A stretch of DNA of 64,000 nt, from assembly GCF_001673535.1 (NCBI RefSeq), contig NZ_LZLY01000119.1, forward strand, positions 1-64,000, written 5' to 3'. The notes beneath the pieces are model-generated. The model ran no database searches, was not told the DNA's origin, and saw nothing but the letters and a program-made list of their open reading frames with translations. This document shows, one piece after another, positions 48,426 to 57,128 of this stretch (position 1 is the stretch's first letter; every line of letters starts with the position of its first letter). The translations under genes and the position numbers were made by a program. The DNA comes from Mycobacterium sp. 1081908.1. Its GTDB lineage: Bacteria > Actinomycetota > Actinomycetes > Mycobacteriales > Mycobacteriaceae.

Positions 48426-50576
48426 CCCGATCGGGCGCTCCCCGATGACGCGTTCGGCCCGCAGGGCGGCCAGCTCGTCGGCGGAAAGGCCCAGCCCGCG
48501 CAGGATCTCGTCGTTGTGCTGGCCCAGCGTCGGCGCGGCGCCGCGGTGGTGGCGCGCCGGCCCGGGGGCGATGCGAAACGGCCAGCCGGGGTAGCGGTGC
48601 GATCCCGTGACGGGGTGCACGAATTCCTCGTAGAACCCGCGCGCGTCGAGCACAGGGATGTCGTACATCTTCTCACCGGTGATCACTTGCTCGGCCGGGA
48701 TTCCCTGCGCCCGAAGGGATTCGACGATCACCTCCGGCGTCTGGGTGCGGGTCCACGCGGCGACCACGTCGTCGAAGGCGTCGTGGTCGACGTCCGGGTC
48801 GCCGGGCAGCGACAGCGCCACCCACACGTCGTCGGCCTTCGTCGGGTACACGCCCTGCAGGTAGCCGCGCCGGCGGTTGCCTTCCCGTTGCTGCACGACG
48901 CCGTTCATCGAGTACTCGATCACCGGCTCGGCGGTCACGGCGGCGGCGACCTCGATCTGGGCGACCTCGATCAGCTGGCCCTCCCCCGTCCTGCGCCTAT
49001 GCTCGAGCGCGGCCAGCAGCGCGACCCCGGCGTGCACGCCGACGACGGGATCGGCGGGCCCCTGCGGGTTGCACGGCGGCCCGTCCGGGTACCCGGTGAC
49101 GGCCGACATCCCCCCGGTCTGCTCGAAGTTCAACGCCCACCCCACGTAATTGCGCCAGGGGCCCTGCAGGCCGAAACCCGGCATCCGGACCATGATCACG
49201 TCGGGCTTCAGCGCTACCAGCGACTCGTAGTCCAGGCCGAACTGCTCCACCACTCGCGGTGAAAAGTTCTCCACGACAACGTCGGCCTGCGCGGCCAGCC
49301 GCCGGACGATTTCCAGGCCGCGCCGCGAGGTCAGGTCCAGCGTGAGGTCTTTCTTGTTGAGGTTGGTGGCCTGCCACAGGCCGCTCCGCTCGTACCAGTC
49401 GTCACCCTCGAAGGGAAACGCGCCGGAGTAGCGAAAGCCGTCGGGCCGCTGGATCGACTCGACCTTGATGATATCGGCGCCGAACGCGCCCAGGTAGCAG
49501 GTCAGATACGCGCCCGCCCAGAAGGTGCTCAGGTCGAGGACTTTGAGTCCCGCGAATGGGGGGGCGCCCGACGCCCGAACCGGCGCCGTATCACGCTGTG
49601 CTGCACGTCCTTTGGTCATCCGGAACGGCGCGCCGGGGCGTTGAAATCCCCCACCCTCGACGAAGAACTCGCGCTTGGCGTATTGCGGACAGTCCAGCAC
49701 GGTGGCGCCGTCGTTGACCGGGGTGGCCGGAATGCGCATCGCCTGGGCGAGTTCGACGATTTCGGCGACGGTTTGCTCGGCGAGCAATGGCTCTGCGCGG
49801 TCATAGAATTCGGCGCGTTCGGGGCCGCCCAGCATGATCGGGATCTGCTGCTCGCCGAACTCGGGCAGGCCCAGCATCGCGCACACGTCCAGCCAGTGCT
49901 GGCCGGTCAGGCAGTTGATTCCCACCCAGCCGTCGGCGGCGCGGACCACGCCCAGCATGGGAGCCCCCCGAGCGTTGGCGGGCAGGCCCAGGCCGAGCAT
50001 CTTCTGCGCCATCAGCATGGGATACGGCAGCGTCGAGAGCAACGATTCGAATTCCGAAACGTCCACCTGCACAACCTCATCGGATGCGCAACGCAGCGCG
50101 GTCAACGCGCCCAACGCGCCGTAGGCACCCGCGACGTATTCGGCGATCCGCGCGCCGACCTGCACCGGCGGGCGGTCGGGATCGCGGGCGCTGACCCAGC
50201 CCGAGGCCGCCTGCAGCGTCAGCGACGTGGCCGGCCGGTCCCGCCACGGCCCGGACTGCCCGAAGGCGGATATGCGGAGCAGCACCAGGCCGTCGAGACC
50301 GAGGCCCAACGCTTCCAGCTCCCCCGCGCCGAGGTTCTCCAGGAGCAAGTCCGCCTGCGCGATCAGGTCAGTGGCGTCCTCCAGCGCCACAATTCGCTTG
50401 CCGGCGTTGAGGTACTCGAACAACCCACCGCCGCCCCAGTGGCGCAGCGGATCTCCGCCCGGCGGCTCGACCTTGGTGACGTCGGCGCCGAGGTCGACGA
50501 GGAGCTTTGCCGCGTAAGGCCCGGAGATCTCCCTGGTGATTTCGACGACGGACAGCCCCGCGAGGGGTCCGTTCAC
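48420..50576 (-). CDS. Double-domain CaiB/BaiF-type CoA transferase (family III)
   Basis: 718 residues from GTG 50576, overlapping the aldehyde dehydrogenase stop (GTGA). Two full CaiB-like units: 1-340 (LAGLSVVEITREISGPYAAK, DLGADVTKVEPPGGDP, LRISAFGQSGPW, VDVSEFESLL) and 350-718 (FAGLKVLDLSTFWAGAYLT, LGAFGADIIKVESIQRPDG, VRMPGFGLQGPW, IEVAQIEVAAAV). In both units the position often held by the nucleophilic Asp appears to be Glu, so transferase or racemase activity is uncertain. In this locus it could charge an oxidised side-chain acid with CoA or epimerise it. Confidence 0.85.
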   Translation of the reverse strand: MNGPLAGLSVVEITREISGPYAAKLLVDLGADVTKVEPPGGDPLRHWGGGGLFEYLNAGKRIVALEDATDLIAQADLLLENLGAGELEALGLGLDGLVLLRISAFGQSGPWRDRPATSLTLQAASGWVSARDPDRPPVQVGARIAEYVAGAYGALGALTALRCASDEVVQVDVSEFESLLSTLPYPMLMAQKMLGLGLPANARGAPMLGVVRAADGWVGINCLTGQHWLDVCAMLGLPEFGEQQIPIMLGGPERAEFYDRAEPLLAEQTVAEIVELAQAMRIPATPVNDGATVLDCPQYAKREFFVEGGGFQRPGAPFRMTKGRAAQRDTAPVRASGAPPFAGLKVLDLSTFWAGAYLTCYLGAFGADIIKVESIQRPDGFRYSGAFPFEGDDWYERSGLWQATNLNKKDLTLDLTSRRGLEIVRRLAAQADVVVENFSPRVVEQFGLDYESLVALKPDVIMVRMPGFGLQGPWRNYVGWALNFEQTGGMSAVTGYPDGPPCNPQGPADPVVGVHAGVALLAALEHRRRTGEGQLIEVAQIEVAAAVTAEPVIEYSMNGVVQQREGNRRRGYLQGVYPTKADDVWVALSLPGDPDVDHDAFDDVVAAWTRTQTPEVIVESLRAQGIPAEQVITGEKMYDIPVLDARGFYEEFVHPVTGSHRYPGWPFRIAPGPARHHRGAAPTLGQHNDEILRGLGLSADELAALRAERVIGERPIGS

Positions 50577-52042
50577 GCGGGAACACCGATGGCCATCGCC
50601 TCCATGTACTGGTGCAGCCCGCCGATGCCGCCGCCCTCGCGGCCCAGCCCGCTGAGCTTGAACCCGCCGAATGGCGCGCCGCCGGGACCGCACCCGTTGA
50701 CCGCCACCTGCCCGGTGCGGATGCGCCGCGCGACGCCGACGGCGCGGTCGACGTCGCCGCCCCACACCGCCCCGGAAAGTCCGTACTGAGAGTTGTTCGC
50801 GATCGCGACCGCGTCGTCGTCGTCGCGGTAGCGCAGCACCGTCAACACCGGCCCGAACACCTCCTCCTGGGCGATGGTGGAATCCGGGTCGACGCCGGTG
50901 AGAATCGTTGGCTCGAAATAGAATCCGACGTCCAGGCCGGCCGGTCGGCCACCGCCGGTCGCCAGCCGGGCCCCGTCGTCGACCGCCCCGTCGACGTGCG
51001 CCTGGACCCGGTCCCGCTGCGCCGCGCTGATCAGCGGCCCCATCTGCACGTCGGGGTCGCCGGGATCGCCGACCTTGACCTCGCGGGCCAGCGCCACCAG
51101 CCGGTCGACCACGTCGTCGTGCAGCGAATCGGGCAGCAGCATCCGGCTGTGCAGGATGCAGGCCTGCCCGGCGTGCAGCGAGCACGAGTCGAACAGCATC
51201 TGCCGCAACATCTCCTCGGTGACCTTGGTGTCGTCCAGCACGATGCTGGCGGACTTGCCGCCCAGTTCCAGCAGGATCCGCTTCATGGTGTCGCCGGCGG
51301 CGGACATGACTTGGCGCCCGACCACCGAACTGCCGGTGAAGCTCACCATGTCGACGCGCGGGTCGGTGGTGAGCAGCCGCGCGGCCTCGACGCCCGACGG
51401 CGTGACGACGTTGACCACGCCGGGCGGGATGTCGGTCTCCTCGTCGATGATCCGCGCGAGCGCGAGGCCCGCGAGCGGGGTCAGCGGCGAGGGTTTGAGC
51501 ACGACGGTATTGCCCGCGGCCAGCGCGTGGTTGAGCTTCATGACGTTGAGGCAATGCGGGAAGTTCCACGGCGTCAGGACGGATACGACGCCCAGCGGTT
51601 GGTAGCGCAGTAGCGTGGTGCCGGCGCTCATGCCTTTCACCGCTTCCTCGCCCAGCTGCGCGGCGAGCTGGGCCGCGTGCATCGACATGTAGGCGGCGCC
51701 GTCGATCTGCATCATGCGTTCGTTGGCGACGCAGCCCCACTCCGCCTGCGACAGCGCGAAGAATTCGTCGGCGTGCTTCAGCAGCGCCGTGCCGAGCTGA
51801 TTGAGGCAGCCGGCCCGCTCCTCCGGGCCCATGCGGCCCCACGGCCCGCTGTCGAAGGCCCGGCGCGCGGCGTCGATCGCCGCGCCGACCTGGGCGATGC
51901 TGGCGTCGGGGGCGGTGCCGATCGATCGTTCGGTGGCCGGATTGATGTCGTCGTAGCGACCGCCCTCCGCATCGACCCAGCCGCCGTCGATGTAGAGCTG
52001 GTAGGTGTCGACAAGAGATCCCGGAGTTTGTAGCTCGGTCAT
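50573..52042 (-). CDS. Aldehyde dehydrogenase, NAD(P)+-dependent
   Basis: 489 residues from ATG 52042 with GAGGAAG before it. Cofactor motif GVVSVLTPWNFPHCLN and SFTGSSVVGRQV, catalytic Glu in LLELGGKSA and Cys in SLHAGQACILHSR, EEVFGPVLTVLRY and GGAPFGGFKLSGLGRE. All catalytic residues are present. It would oxidise an aldehyde, for example from the P450, to the acid. The ATG 52069 gives a longer form, but a promoter TTGACG-N17-AACACT ends at 52080, and its start point near 52073 leaves a normal leader only for 52042. Confidence 0.92.
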   Translation of the reverse strand: MTELQTPGSLVDTYQLYIDGGWVDAEGGRYDDINPATERSIGTAPDASIAQVGAAIDAARRAFDSGPWGRMGPEERAGCLNQLGTALLKHADEFFALSQAEWGCVANERMMQIDGAAYMSMHAAQLAAQLGEEAVKGMSAGTTLLRYQPLGVVSVLTPWNFPHCLNVMKLNHALAAGNTVVLKPSPLTPLAGLALARIIDEETDIPPGVVNVVTPSGVEAARLLTTDPRVDMVSFTGSSVVGRQVMSAAGDTMKRILLELGGKSASIVLDDTKVTEEMLRQMLFDSCSLHAGQACILHSRMLLPDSLHDDVVDRLVALAREVKVGDPGDPDVQMGPLISAAQRDRVQAHVDGAVDDGARLATGGGRPAGLDVGFYFEPTILTGVDPDSTIAQEEVFGPVLTVLRYRDDDDAVAIANNSQYGLSGAVWGGDVDRAVGVARRIRTGQVAVNGCGPGGAPFGGFKLSGLGREGGGIGGLHQYMEAMAIGVPA

Positions 52043-52079
52043 GCGCTTCCTCACCCGAACGTCGGTCATCTAGAGAGCC

Positions 52080-52108
52080 AGTGTTCACCCGCGGCCGCCC
52101 GGCGTCAA
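52080..52108 (-). promoter_or_regulatory. Putative SigA-type promoter of the aldehyde dehydrogenase-CaiB operon
   Basis: Minus strand TTGACG (52108-52103), 17-bp spacer, AACACT (52085-52080). Divergent from the P450 promoter; about 48 bp separate the two -35 boxes. Confidence 0.55.
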
Positions 52109-52155
52109 TCACCAATTGAACGAATTCCGCTCTATTTCACGGCGTTGGCGGCGCA

Positions 52156-52217
52156 TTGACAGACAGGGCCGGACCGGAGTAGACACAACGGCGCAAGACA
52201 CATTGGCGTGATGTGTC
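52156..52217 (+). promoter_or_regulatory. Promoter and operator of the P450 operon
   Basis: TTGACA (52156-52161), 18-bp spacer, TAGACA (52180-52185, last base off consensus). Downstream GACACAT-N7-ATGTGTC (52197-52217) is a perfect inverted repeat over the start region and leader, the right place for a repressor such as the TetR at 58523. No KstR (TnnAACnnGTTnnA) or KstR2-type site is seen. Confidence 0.6.
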
Positions 52218-52243
52218 GGATCGCCTGCCGAGGGAGGCCCGCC

Positions 52244-53425
52244 GTGCGGACCGCTTTTCCACTGCATTCCCCCGACTTCTATGCGGGCCATCCGTACCCG
52301 GCGTACCGGGAGTTGCGCGCGACGTCGCCGGTGTGCTGGAACGACGTGACGAACTTCTGGGCGCTGCTGAAGTACGAGGACATCCGCTTCGTGTCGAGCA
52401 ACCCCGCGCTGTTCTCGTCCACCGGCGGCATCACCATCCCCGATCCCGCACAGCCGAGCCCGGTCCAGCCGGGCAGCCTCATCTTCACCGACCCGCCGCG
52501 GCACCGGCAGATGCGCAAGCTGATCAACTCCGGATTCACGCGGCGGCGGGTGGCCGTCCTCGAGCCGAAGATCCGCGAGATCGTGCGGGGCATCCTCGAC
52601 GGCATCCAACCCGATTCCGTGCACGAATTCGCCGAAGAGATCGCAGCGCCGCTGCCCACCCGGATGATCGCCGAGCTGATCGGCGCCCCGCCCGACGACT
52701 GGGAGCAGTTCCGGGCCTGGTCGGACGCCGCCACCGGAACCGCCGACCCGGAGATCGAACTCGATCCCTTCGTGGCCATCGGGCAGCTCTTCGAATACTT
52801 CCAGAAGCTGATCGCCCAGCGGCGCGTCGAGGCGCGCGACGACCTGCTGTCGGTGCTGGCGGGCGCCGAGATCGACGGGGTCCGCCTCACCGACGAAGAC
52901 CTGCTCAACTTCGCGTTCCTGCTGTTGGTGGCCGGCAACGAAACCACCCGCAATCTCATCGCTTTGGGCACCCTGGCCTTGATCGCCCACCCCGACCAGT
53001 GCCGGCTGCTGGCCGAGGACCGCACGCTGATCCCGGGCGCCGTCGAGGAGATGCTGCGCTGGAACAGCCCGGTGGTGCACATGGCGCGCACCGCGACGGC
53101 CGACGTCGAGATCCGGGGGCAGCCGATCGCCGAAGGCGACACGGTGGTGATGCTGTACGGGTCGGCCAACCGCGACGAGGACATCTTCGGCCCCGACTCC
53201 GAGGAGTTCAAGGTGACCCGCCACCCGAATCCGCACATCGCGTTCGGCTGCGGTGAACACTCTTGTGTCGGTGCGCAATTGGCCCGCCTGGAGGCGTCCG
53301 TGATGTTCGACGAGCTGCTGGGGCGCTTCCCCAGGCTGGAGCTGGTCGGCGAGGTGGACCGGATGCGCGCCACCATGGTGCCCGGCGTGAAGCGGATGCC
53401 GGTGCGGCTCGGGAAGGCTAAGTGA
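52244..53425 (+). CDS. Cytochrome P450, steroid/fatty-acid-hydroxylase-like
   Basis: 393 residues from GTG 52244 with GAGGGAGG before it. I-helix LLVAGNETTRN, ExxR as EEMLR, heme loop FGCGEHSCVG with Cys341 as ligand. The substrate region differs from CYP125 (heme loop FGGTGAHYCIG in M. tuberculosis CYP125). First gene of the igr-like operon, so it likely hydroxylates or carboxylates a terminal methyl of a side chain. The stop overlaps the next start by 1 bp. Confidence 0.92.
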   Translation: MRTAFPLHSPDFYAGHPYPAYRELRATSPVCWNDVTNFWALLKYEDIRFVSSNPALFSSTGGITIPDPAQPSPVQPGSLIFTDPPRHRQMRKLINSGFTRRRVAVLEPKIREIVRGILDGIQPDSVHEFAEEIAAPLPTRMIAELIGAPPDDWEQFRAWSDAATGTADPEIELDPFVAIGQLFEYFQKLIAQRRVEARDDLLSVLAGAEIDGVRLTDEDLLNFAFLLLVAGNETTRNLIALGTLALIAHPDQCRLLAEDRTLIPGAVEEMLRWNSPVVHMARTATADVEIRGQPIAEGDTVVMLYGSANRDEDIFGPDSEEFKVTRHPNPHIAFGCGEHSCVGAQLARLEASVMFDELLGRFPRLELVGEVDRMRATMVPGVKRMPVRLGKAK

Positions 53426-54621
53426 TGGAACTCGACTACACGCCCGAGCAACAGCGGCTGCGCGCCGAGATCCGTGCCGCGCTGGAGAAGGTGATGACGC
53501 CCGAACGCAGCATGGCGCTCAGCGATCGCATGGAGGGCGGTCCCGAGGTGCGGGAGTGTGTGCGCGCCCTGGCCGCGGCCAAGCTGCTGGGTGTCGGCTG
53601 GCCCAAAGAGTATGGCGGACGGGGCTTCTCGGAGATCGAGCAATTCATCTTCGCTCAGGAGGCGCAGCGGGTCAGCGCACCGATCCCGCTGGTGACGCTC
53701 AATACGGTCGGCCCCACGCTGATGCAGTGCGGCACCGAGGAGCAGAAGCGGAAATTCCTGCCGGCCATCCTCGACGGCAGCGTGGAGTTCGCGATCGGCT
53801 ACTCCGAGCCCGGGGCGGGCAGCGACCTGGCGTCGCTGCGCACCACCGCGGTCCGCGACGGCGCGGATTACGTGATCAACGGCCAGAAGATGTTCACCAG
53901 CGGCGCCGCCTACGCCGACTACATCTGGCTGGCCGCGCGCACCGACCCGAACGTCAAGAAACACAAGGGCATTTCGATCTTCATCGTGCCCACCTCGTCG
54001 CCCGGGTTCTCCTGGCAGCCGCTGCACACGATGCCGGGCATTTCCACCTTTTACACGTTCTACGACGACGTCCGGGTGCCGGCCAGCGCCATCGTGGCCG
54101 GCGAAAACCAGGGCTGGCAGCTGATCACCACCCAGCTGAACTTCGAACGCGCCGCCCTGGGCAACCTGGGCGCCCTCGAGCCGCTGTTCGAGAAGACCCT
54201 GGACTGGGCCTCCACCACCGAGCTCGACGGCGGCCGCGTCATCGACCAGCCCTGGGTGCGCCTCGCGCTGGCCAGGGTCGAGGCGCAGGTCGCCGCGTAC
54301 AAACTCGTCAACACGCGCGTCAACGCGGCGATGACCAAAGGCGTGCTCAACATGGGAGAAGCTTCGGCCGCAAAGGTTTTCGGCACCGAGCTCACCCAGC
54401 AGGTCGCCCGCCAGCTGCTGGAGGTGCTCGACGGCAACGGCGTGCGCCGCGGCGACGACGCACCGTTGCGCGGCGCCCTGGAAACCGCGTATCGCTGGGC
54501 GGTCATCAACACGTTCGGCGGTGGCGCCAACGAGATTCAGCGTGACATCATCGCCATGGCCGGGTTGGGGATGCCGAGGGCGCCCCGCGACCTACGCCCC
54601 CAGCAAACAGGAGGAACATGA
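53425..54621 (+). CDS. Acyl-CoA dehydrogenase, FadE29-like
   Basis: 398 residues from ATG 53425 (a GTG 3 bp earlier is also in frame). ACAD motifs: FAIGYSEPGAGSDLASLRT, the FAD loop KMFTSGAAYADYIWLAART, and the C-terminal NTFGGGANEIQRDIIAMAGL. The last motif carries the FAD-ribityl contact usual in the active half of the heterotetrameric steroid ACADs (FadE28-FadE29 type). A partner ACAD is encoded at 55573. Together they would dehydrogenate a short steroid side-chain CoA ester. Confidence 0.9.
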   Translation: MELDYTPEQQRLRAEIRAALEKVMTPERSMALSDRMEGGPEVRECVRALAAAKLLGVGWPKEYGGRGFSEIEQFIFAQEAQRVSAPIPLVTLNTVGPTLMQCGTEEQKRKFLPAILDGSVEFAIGYSEPGAGSDLASLRTTAVRDGADYVINGQKMFTSGAAYADYIWLAARTDPNVKKHKGISIFIVPTSSPGFSWQPLHTMPGISTFYTFYDDVRVPASAIVAGENQGWQLITTQLNFERAALGNLGALEPLFEKTLDWASTTELDGGRVIDQPWVRLALARVEAQVAAYKLVNTRVNAAMTKGVLNMGEASAAKVFGTELTQQVARQLLEVLDGNGVRRGDDAPLRGALETAYRWAVINTFGGGANEIQRDIIAMAGLGMPRAPRDLRPQQTGGT

Positions 54622-55166
54622 CCGACCAAGATTCCGAGGTACTTGCGAAGCTGCGGGCGCTCGTGGGCCAGCCCACCGGCGGCACCGGACTGCCCACCGT
54701 GGCACCGGATCCGGTCAACCAGCCGATGATCCGGCACTGGGCCCACGCGCTCGACGACATGAACCCCGTCTACCTCGATCCCGAGTTCGCGGCGTCGTCG
54801 CGGTTCGGCGGCATCGTGTCGCCGCCGGTCATGCTGCAAACCTGGACGATGCCGTCGCCGAAGCTGGAGGGAATCCGGGAGCGGGGCGGCGCCCCCGTCG
54901 AGATCCTCAGCAACCCAACGGCATTCCTGGATGAGGCCGGGTACAGCAGCACTGTGGCGACCAACTCGGAGTTCGAGATCGAACGGTATCCGCGGCTGGG
55001 TGACGTCATCAGCGCCACGTCGGTGTTCGAGGACGTCTCCGACGAGAAGAAGACGGCGCTGGGCACCGGCTTCTTTTTGACCTGGCTGATCACCTACACC
55101 GATCAGGCCGGCGAGGTGCTGGGGCGACAGCGATTCCGCGTGCTGCGATTCAGGCCGGCCGCCTGA
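54618..55166 (+). CDS. MaoC-like hydratase N-terminal-type protein (split ChsH2 N-half)
   Basis: 182 residues. Hot-dog fold of the FAS1-type MaoC N-domain: MIRHWAHALDDMNPVYLDPE, FGGIVSPPVMLQTWTM, LGDVISATSVFEDVSDEK and GTGFFLTWLITYTD. Its ATG overlaps the previous stop (ATGA). In M. tuberculosis ChsH2 (Rv3542c) is one chain of about 311 residues, hot-dog plus DUF35 domain; here the second half is the next gene, overlapping by 1 bp (TGATG). The hydratase needs a ChsH1-type partner, encoded at 56685. Confidence 0.88.
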   Translation: MTDQDSEVLAKLRALVGQPTGGTGLPTVAPDPVNQPMIRHWAHALDDMNPVYLDPEFAASSRFGGIVSPPVMLQTWTMPSPKLEGIRERGGAPVEILSNPTAFLDEAGYSSTVATNSEFEIERYPRLGDVISATSVFEDVSDEKKTALGTGFFLTWLITYTDQAGEVLGRQRFRVLRFRPAA

Positions 55167-55564
55167 TGGCCCCCCGGCTGGCGCCGGCGATCAGCCCGGA
55201 CACCGAGTTCTTCTGGAACGGCTTGCGCGAGCACAAGCTGCTGATCCAGCGCTGCGGCGGCTGCGGGGCGCTGCGCCACCCGCCGCGCCCGATGTGCCCG
55301 AACTGCCGGTCCCTGGACTGGGAGGCGATCGAATCCGCGGGCCGCGGCACCGTTTACAGCTACGTGATGCCGCACGAACCCCGGTTCCCGTTCTTCGAGT
55401 ACCCCTACATCGTGGCGCTGGTGCAGCTCGACGAGGGGGTGCGGGTGGTGTCGAACCTGTGTGGCATCGACCCCGCCGACGTGACGGTCGGGATGCCGGT
55501 GGAGGTGTACTACCAGGCCTTCGATGACGACCTGGTGCTGCACCAGTTCCGGCCCGTCCGGTAG
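55166..55564 (+). CDS. DUF35 OB-fold/zinc-ribbon protein (split ChsH2 C-half)
   Basis: 132 residues. Rubredoxin-like zinc ribbon with C30, C33, C44 and C47 (QRCGGCGALRH, RPMCPNCRSL) followed by the OB-fold segment GRGTVYSYVMPHEP and FPFFEYPYIVALVQLDEG. In the cholesterol pathway the ChsH2 DUF35 domain binds Ltp2 to make the retro-aldolase. As a separate gene it should pair with the thiolase-like protein at 57125. Start overlaps the MaoC stop by 1 bp. Confidence 0.9.
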   Translation: MAPRLAPAISPDTEFFWNGLREHKLLIQRCGGCGALRHPPRPMCPNCRSLDWEAIESAGRGTVYSYVMPHEPRFPFFEYPYIVALVQLDEGVRVVSNLCGIDPADVTVGMPVEVYYQAFDDDLVLHQFRPVR

Positions 55565-55572
55565 GTGGCGCG

Positions 55573-56688
55573 ATGGATTTCACGTTCACCGAAGAGCAGG
55601 AGACGGTCGCCAAGCTCGCCCGCGAGATCTTCGAGCGCCGGGCCACCCCCGAACGGCTGACCGAGCTGGAGGCCGGCGACACCCGTTACGACGCCGCGCT
55701 GTGGCGCGAGCTGGCGGCCGCCGACCTGTTGGGCACCGCGCTGCCCGAGGCGGTCGGCGGTAACGGCGGCGGCTTCCTGGAGCTGGCGGTGCTCCTGGCC
55801 GAGGTGGGCAGGAGCGTCGCCCCGGTGCCCGCCTACGCGACGCTGGTGCTCGGCGCCGATCCGATCGCCCGGCACGGGTCCCCCGAACAACGGCAACGGT
55901 TCCTGCCCGGCGTCGTCGCCGGAACCCGCATCCTGAGCGCGGGCCTGCAGGAGCCCGGCCGATCCGACCCGGCCAGCCCGTCCACCAAAGCCTCTCGGGA
56001 CGGGGACAATTGGCGACTGGACGGGGTCAAGGAGCTGGTGCCGGCCGCGCAACTGGCCGACACCATCCTGATCCCGGCCTCGACGGACGACGGCGAGGCC
56101 GGCCTGTTCCTGGTGCGCACCGACGCCCGTGGCGTCGAGATCCGGCCGGTCACGACCACCAACCGCGAACCGCACGCGGACGTATTCCTCGACGGCGCAA
56201 CGGTTTCCGCCCACGACCGGCTCGACGGCCCGATCCAATCGCTGCACACCCGGGCTCTGGTCGGCCTGTGCGCGATCCAGCTCGGCGTCGCCGATCGGGC
56301 CCTGCGCATCGCGGCCGACTACACCAGCGGCCGTGAGCAATTCGGTAGACCCATCGGCAGCTTCCAGGCGGTGCAGCAGCGGATGGCCGACGCCTTCATC
56401 GACGTCGAGGCGATCCGATGGACCACCTGGCATGCGGCCTGGCTGATCGCGCGGGAACGTCCCGCGGAAGAGGCCGAAAGGGCGGCCCGCATCGCGAAGT
56501 TCTGGGCCGCCGACGCCGGCGCCCGGGTCGCCGCCACCACCCAACACGTCCACGGCGGCATCGGGATCGACGTCACCTATCCCCTGCACCGCTACTTCCT
56601 GTGGGCCAAGCACAACGAGCTCACGCTCGGCCCCGCCACTGCGCAGCTGGCCAGTATCGGCAGCACCTATCCGGAAGGAAACCGATGA
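55573..56688 (+). CDS. Acyl-CoA dehydrogenase, FadE28-like
   Basis: 371 residues. N-terminal MDFTFTEEQETVAKLAREIF, middle FLELAVLLAEVGRSVAPVPA, and C-terminal SFQAVQQRMADAFIDVEAIR with TQHVHGGIGIDVTYPLHRYF. The shorter length and the loss of the usual SEP/GSD stretch (ILSAGLQEPGRSDPA) fit the non-identical subunit of heterotetrameric ACADs. It starts 8 bp after the DUF35 gene and overlaps the MaoC gene that follows by 4 bp. Confidence 0.88.
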   Translation: MDFTFTEEQETVAKLAREIFERRATPERLTELEAGDTRYDAALWRELAAADLLGTALPEAVGGNGGGFLELAVLLAEVGRSVAPVPAYATLVLGADPIARHGSPEQRQRFLPGVVAGTRILSAGLQEPGRSDPASPSTKASRDGDNWRLDGVKELVPAAQLADTILIPASTDDGEAGLFLVRTDARGVEIRPVTTTNREPHADVFLDGATVSAHDRLDGPIQSLHTRALVGLCAIQLGVADRALRIAADYTSGREQFGRPIGSFQAVQQRMADAFIDVEAIRWTTWHAAWLIARERPAEEAERAARIAKFWAADAGARVAATTQHVHGGIGIDVTYPLHRYFLWAKHNELTLGPATAQLASIGSTYPEGNR

Positions 56689-57128
56689 CCAGCCGCACCA
56701 CCCTCAAATGGGCCGACATCAATGTCGGCGACGAGGCGACCCCGCTCGAAATCCCCATCACCACAACGATGATCGTCGCCGGCGCCATCGCGTCGCGCGA
56801 TTTCATGCCGGTGCACCACGACCGCGACTTCGCCAACAAGCAGGGCTCGCCGAACCTGTTCATGAACATCCTCACCACCAACGGGTACTGCGTGCGCTTC
56901 CTGACCGACTGGGCCGGGCCCGAGGCGATGGTGAAAAACCTGTCGATCCGCCTCGGCGTCCCGTGCTTCCCCGACGACCCGCTGCGCTTCACCGGCGCCG
57001 TGACGTCCAAAACCGAGGGCTCCGACGGCGAGAACTTCGTCGAAGTAACCTTCAAGGGCTCCAACAGCCTCGGCGACCACGTCTCCGGCACCGCGGTGCT
57101 CAGCCTGCTGGACGGGGCCCGCGCATGA
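56685..57128 (+). CDS. MaoC-like hydratase (ChsH1-like)
   Basis: 147 residues. Hot-dog fold with the R-hydratase region AGAIASRDFMPVHHDRDFAN (catalytic Asp and His of the DxxxxH type) and GSPNLFMNILTTNGYCVRF. The catalytic residues lie in this subunit, as in ChsH1, whereas the protein at 54618 supplies the other hot-dog. Overlaps its neighbours by 4 bp on both sides, a tightly coupled gene. Confidence 0.88.
   Translation: MTSRTTLKWADINVGDEATPLEIPITTTMIVAGAIASRDFMPVHHDRDFANKQGSPNLFMNILTTNGYCVRFLTDWAGPEAMVKNLSIRLGVPCFPDDPLRFTGAVTSKTEGSDGENFVEVTFKGSNSLGDHVSGTAVLSLLDGARA

Noticed and set aside
48420-52115. 1231-codon minus-strand frame spanning the CaiB and aldehyde dehydrogenase genes
   Set aside because: Only the part from 50576 to 48420 shows CaiB motifs. 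Upstream it is an out-of-frame reading of the aldehyde dehydrogenase, which has its own intact frame.
52109-52243. KstR or KstR2 operator upstream of the P450 operon
   Set aside because: No TnnAACnnGTTnnA or AnCAAGnnCTTGnT match was seen; the clear inverted repeat has a different sequence.
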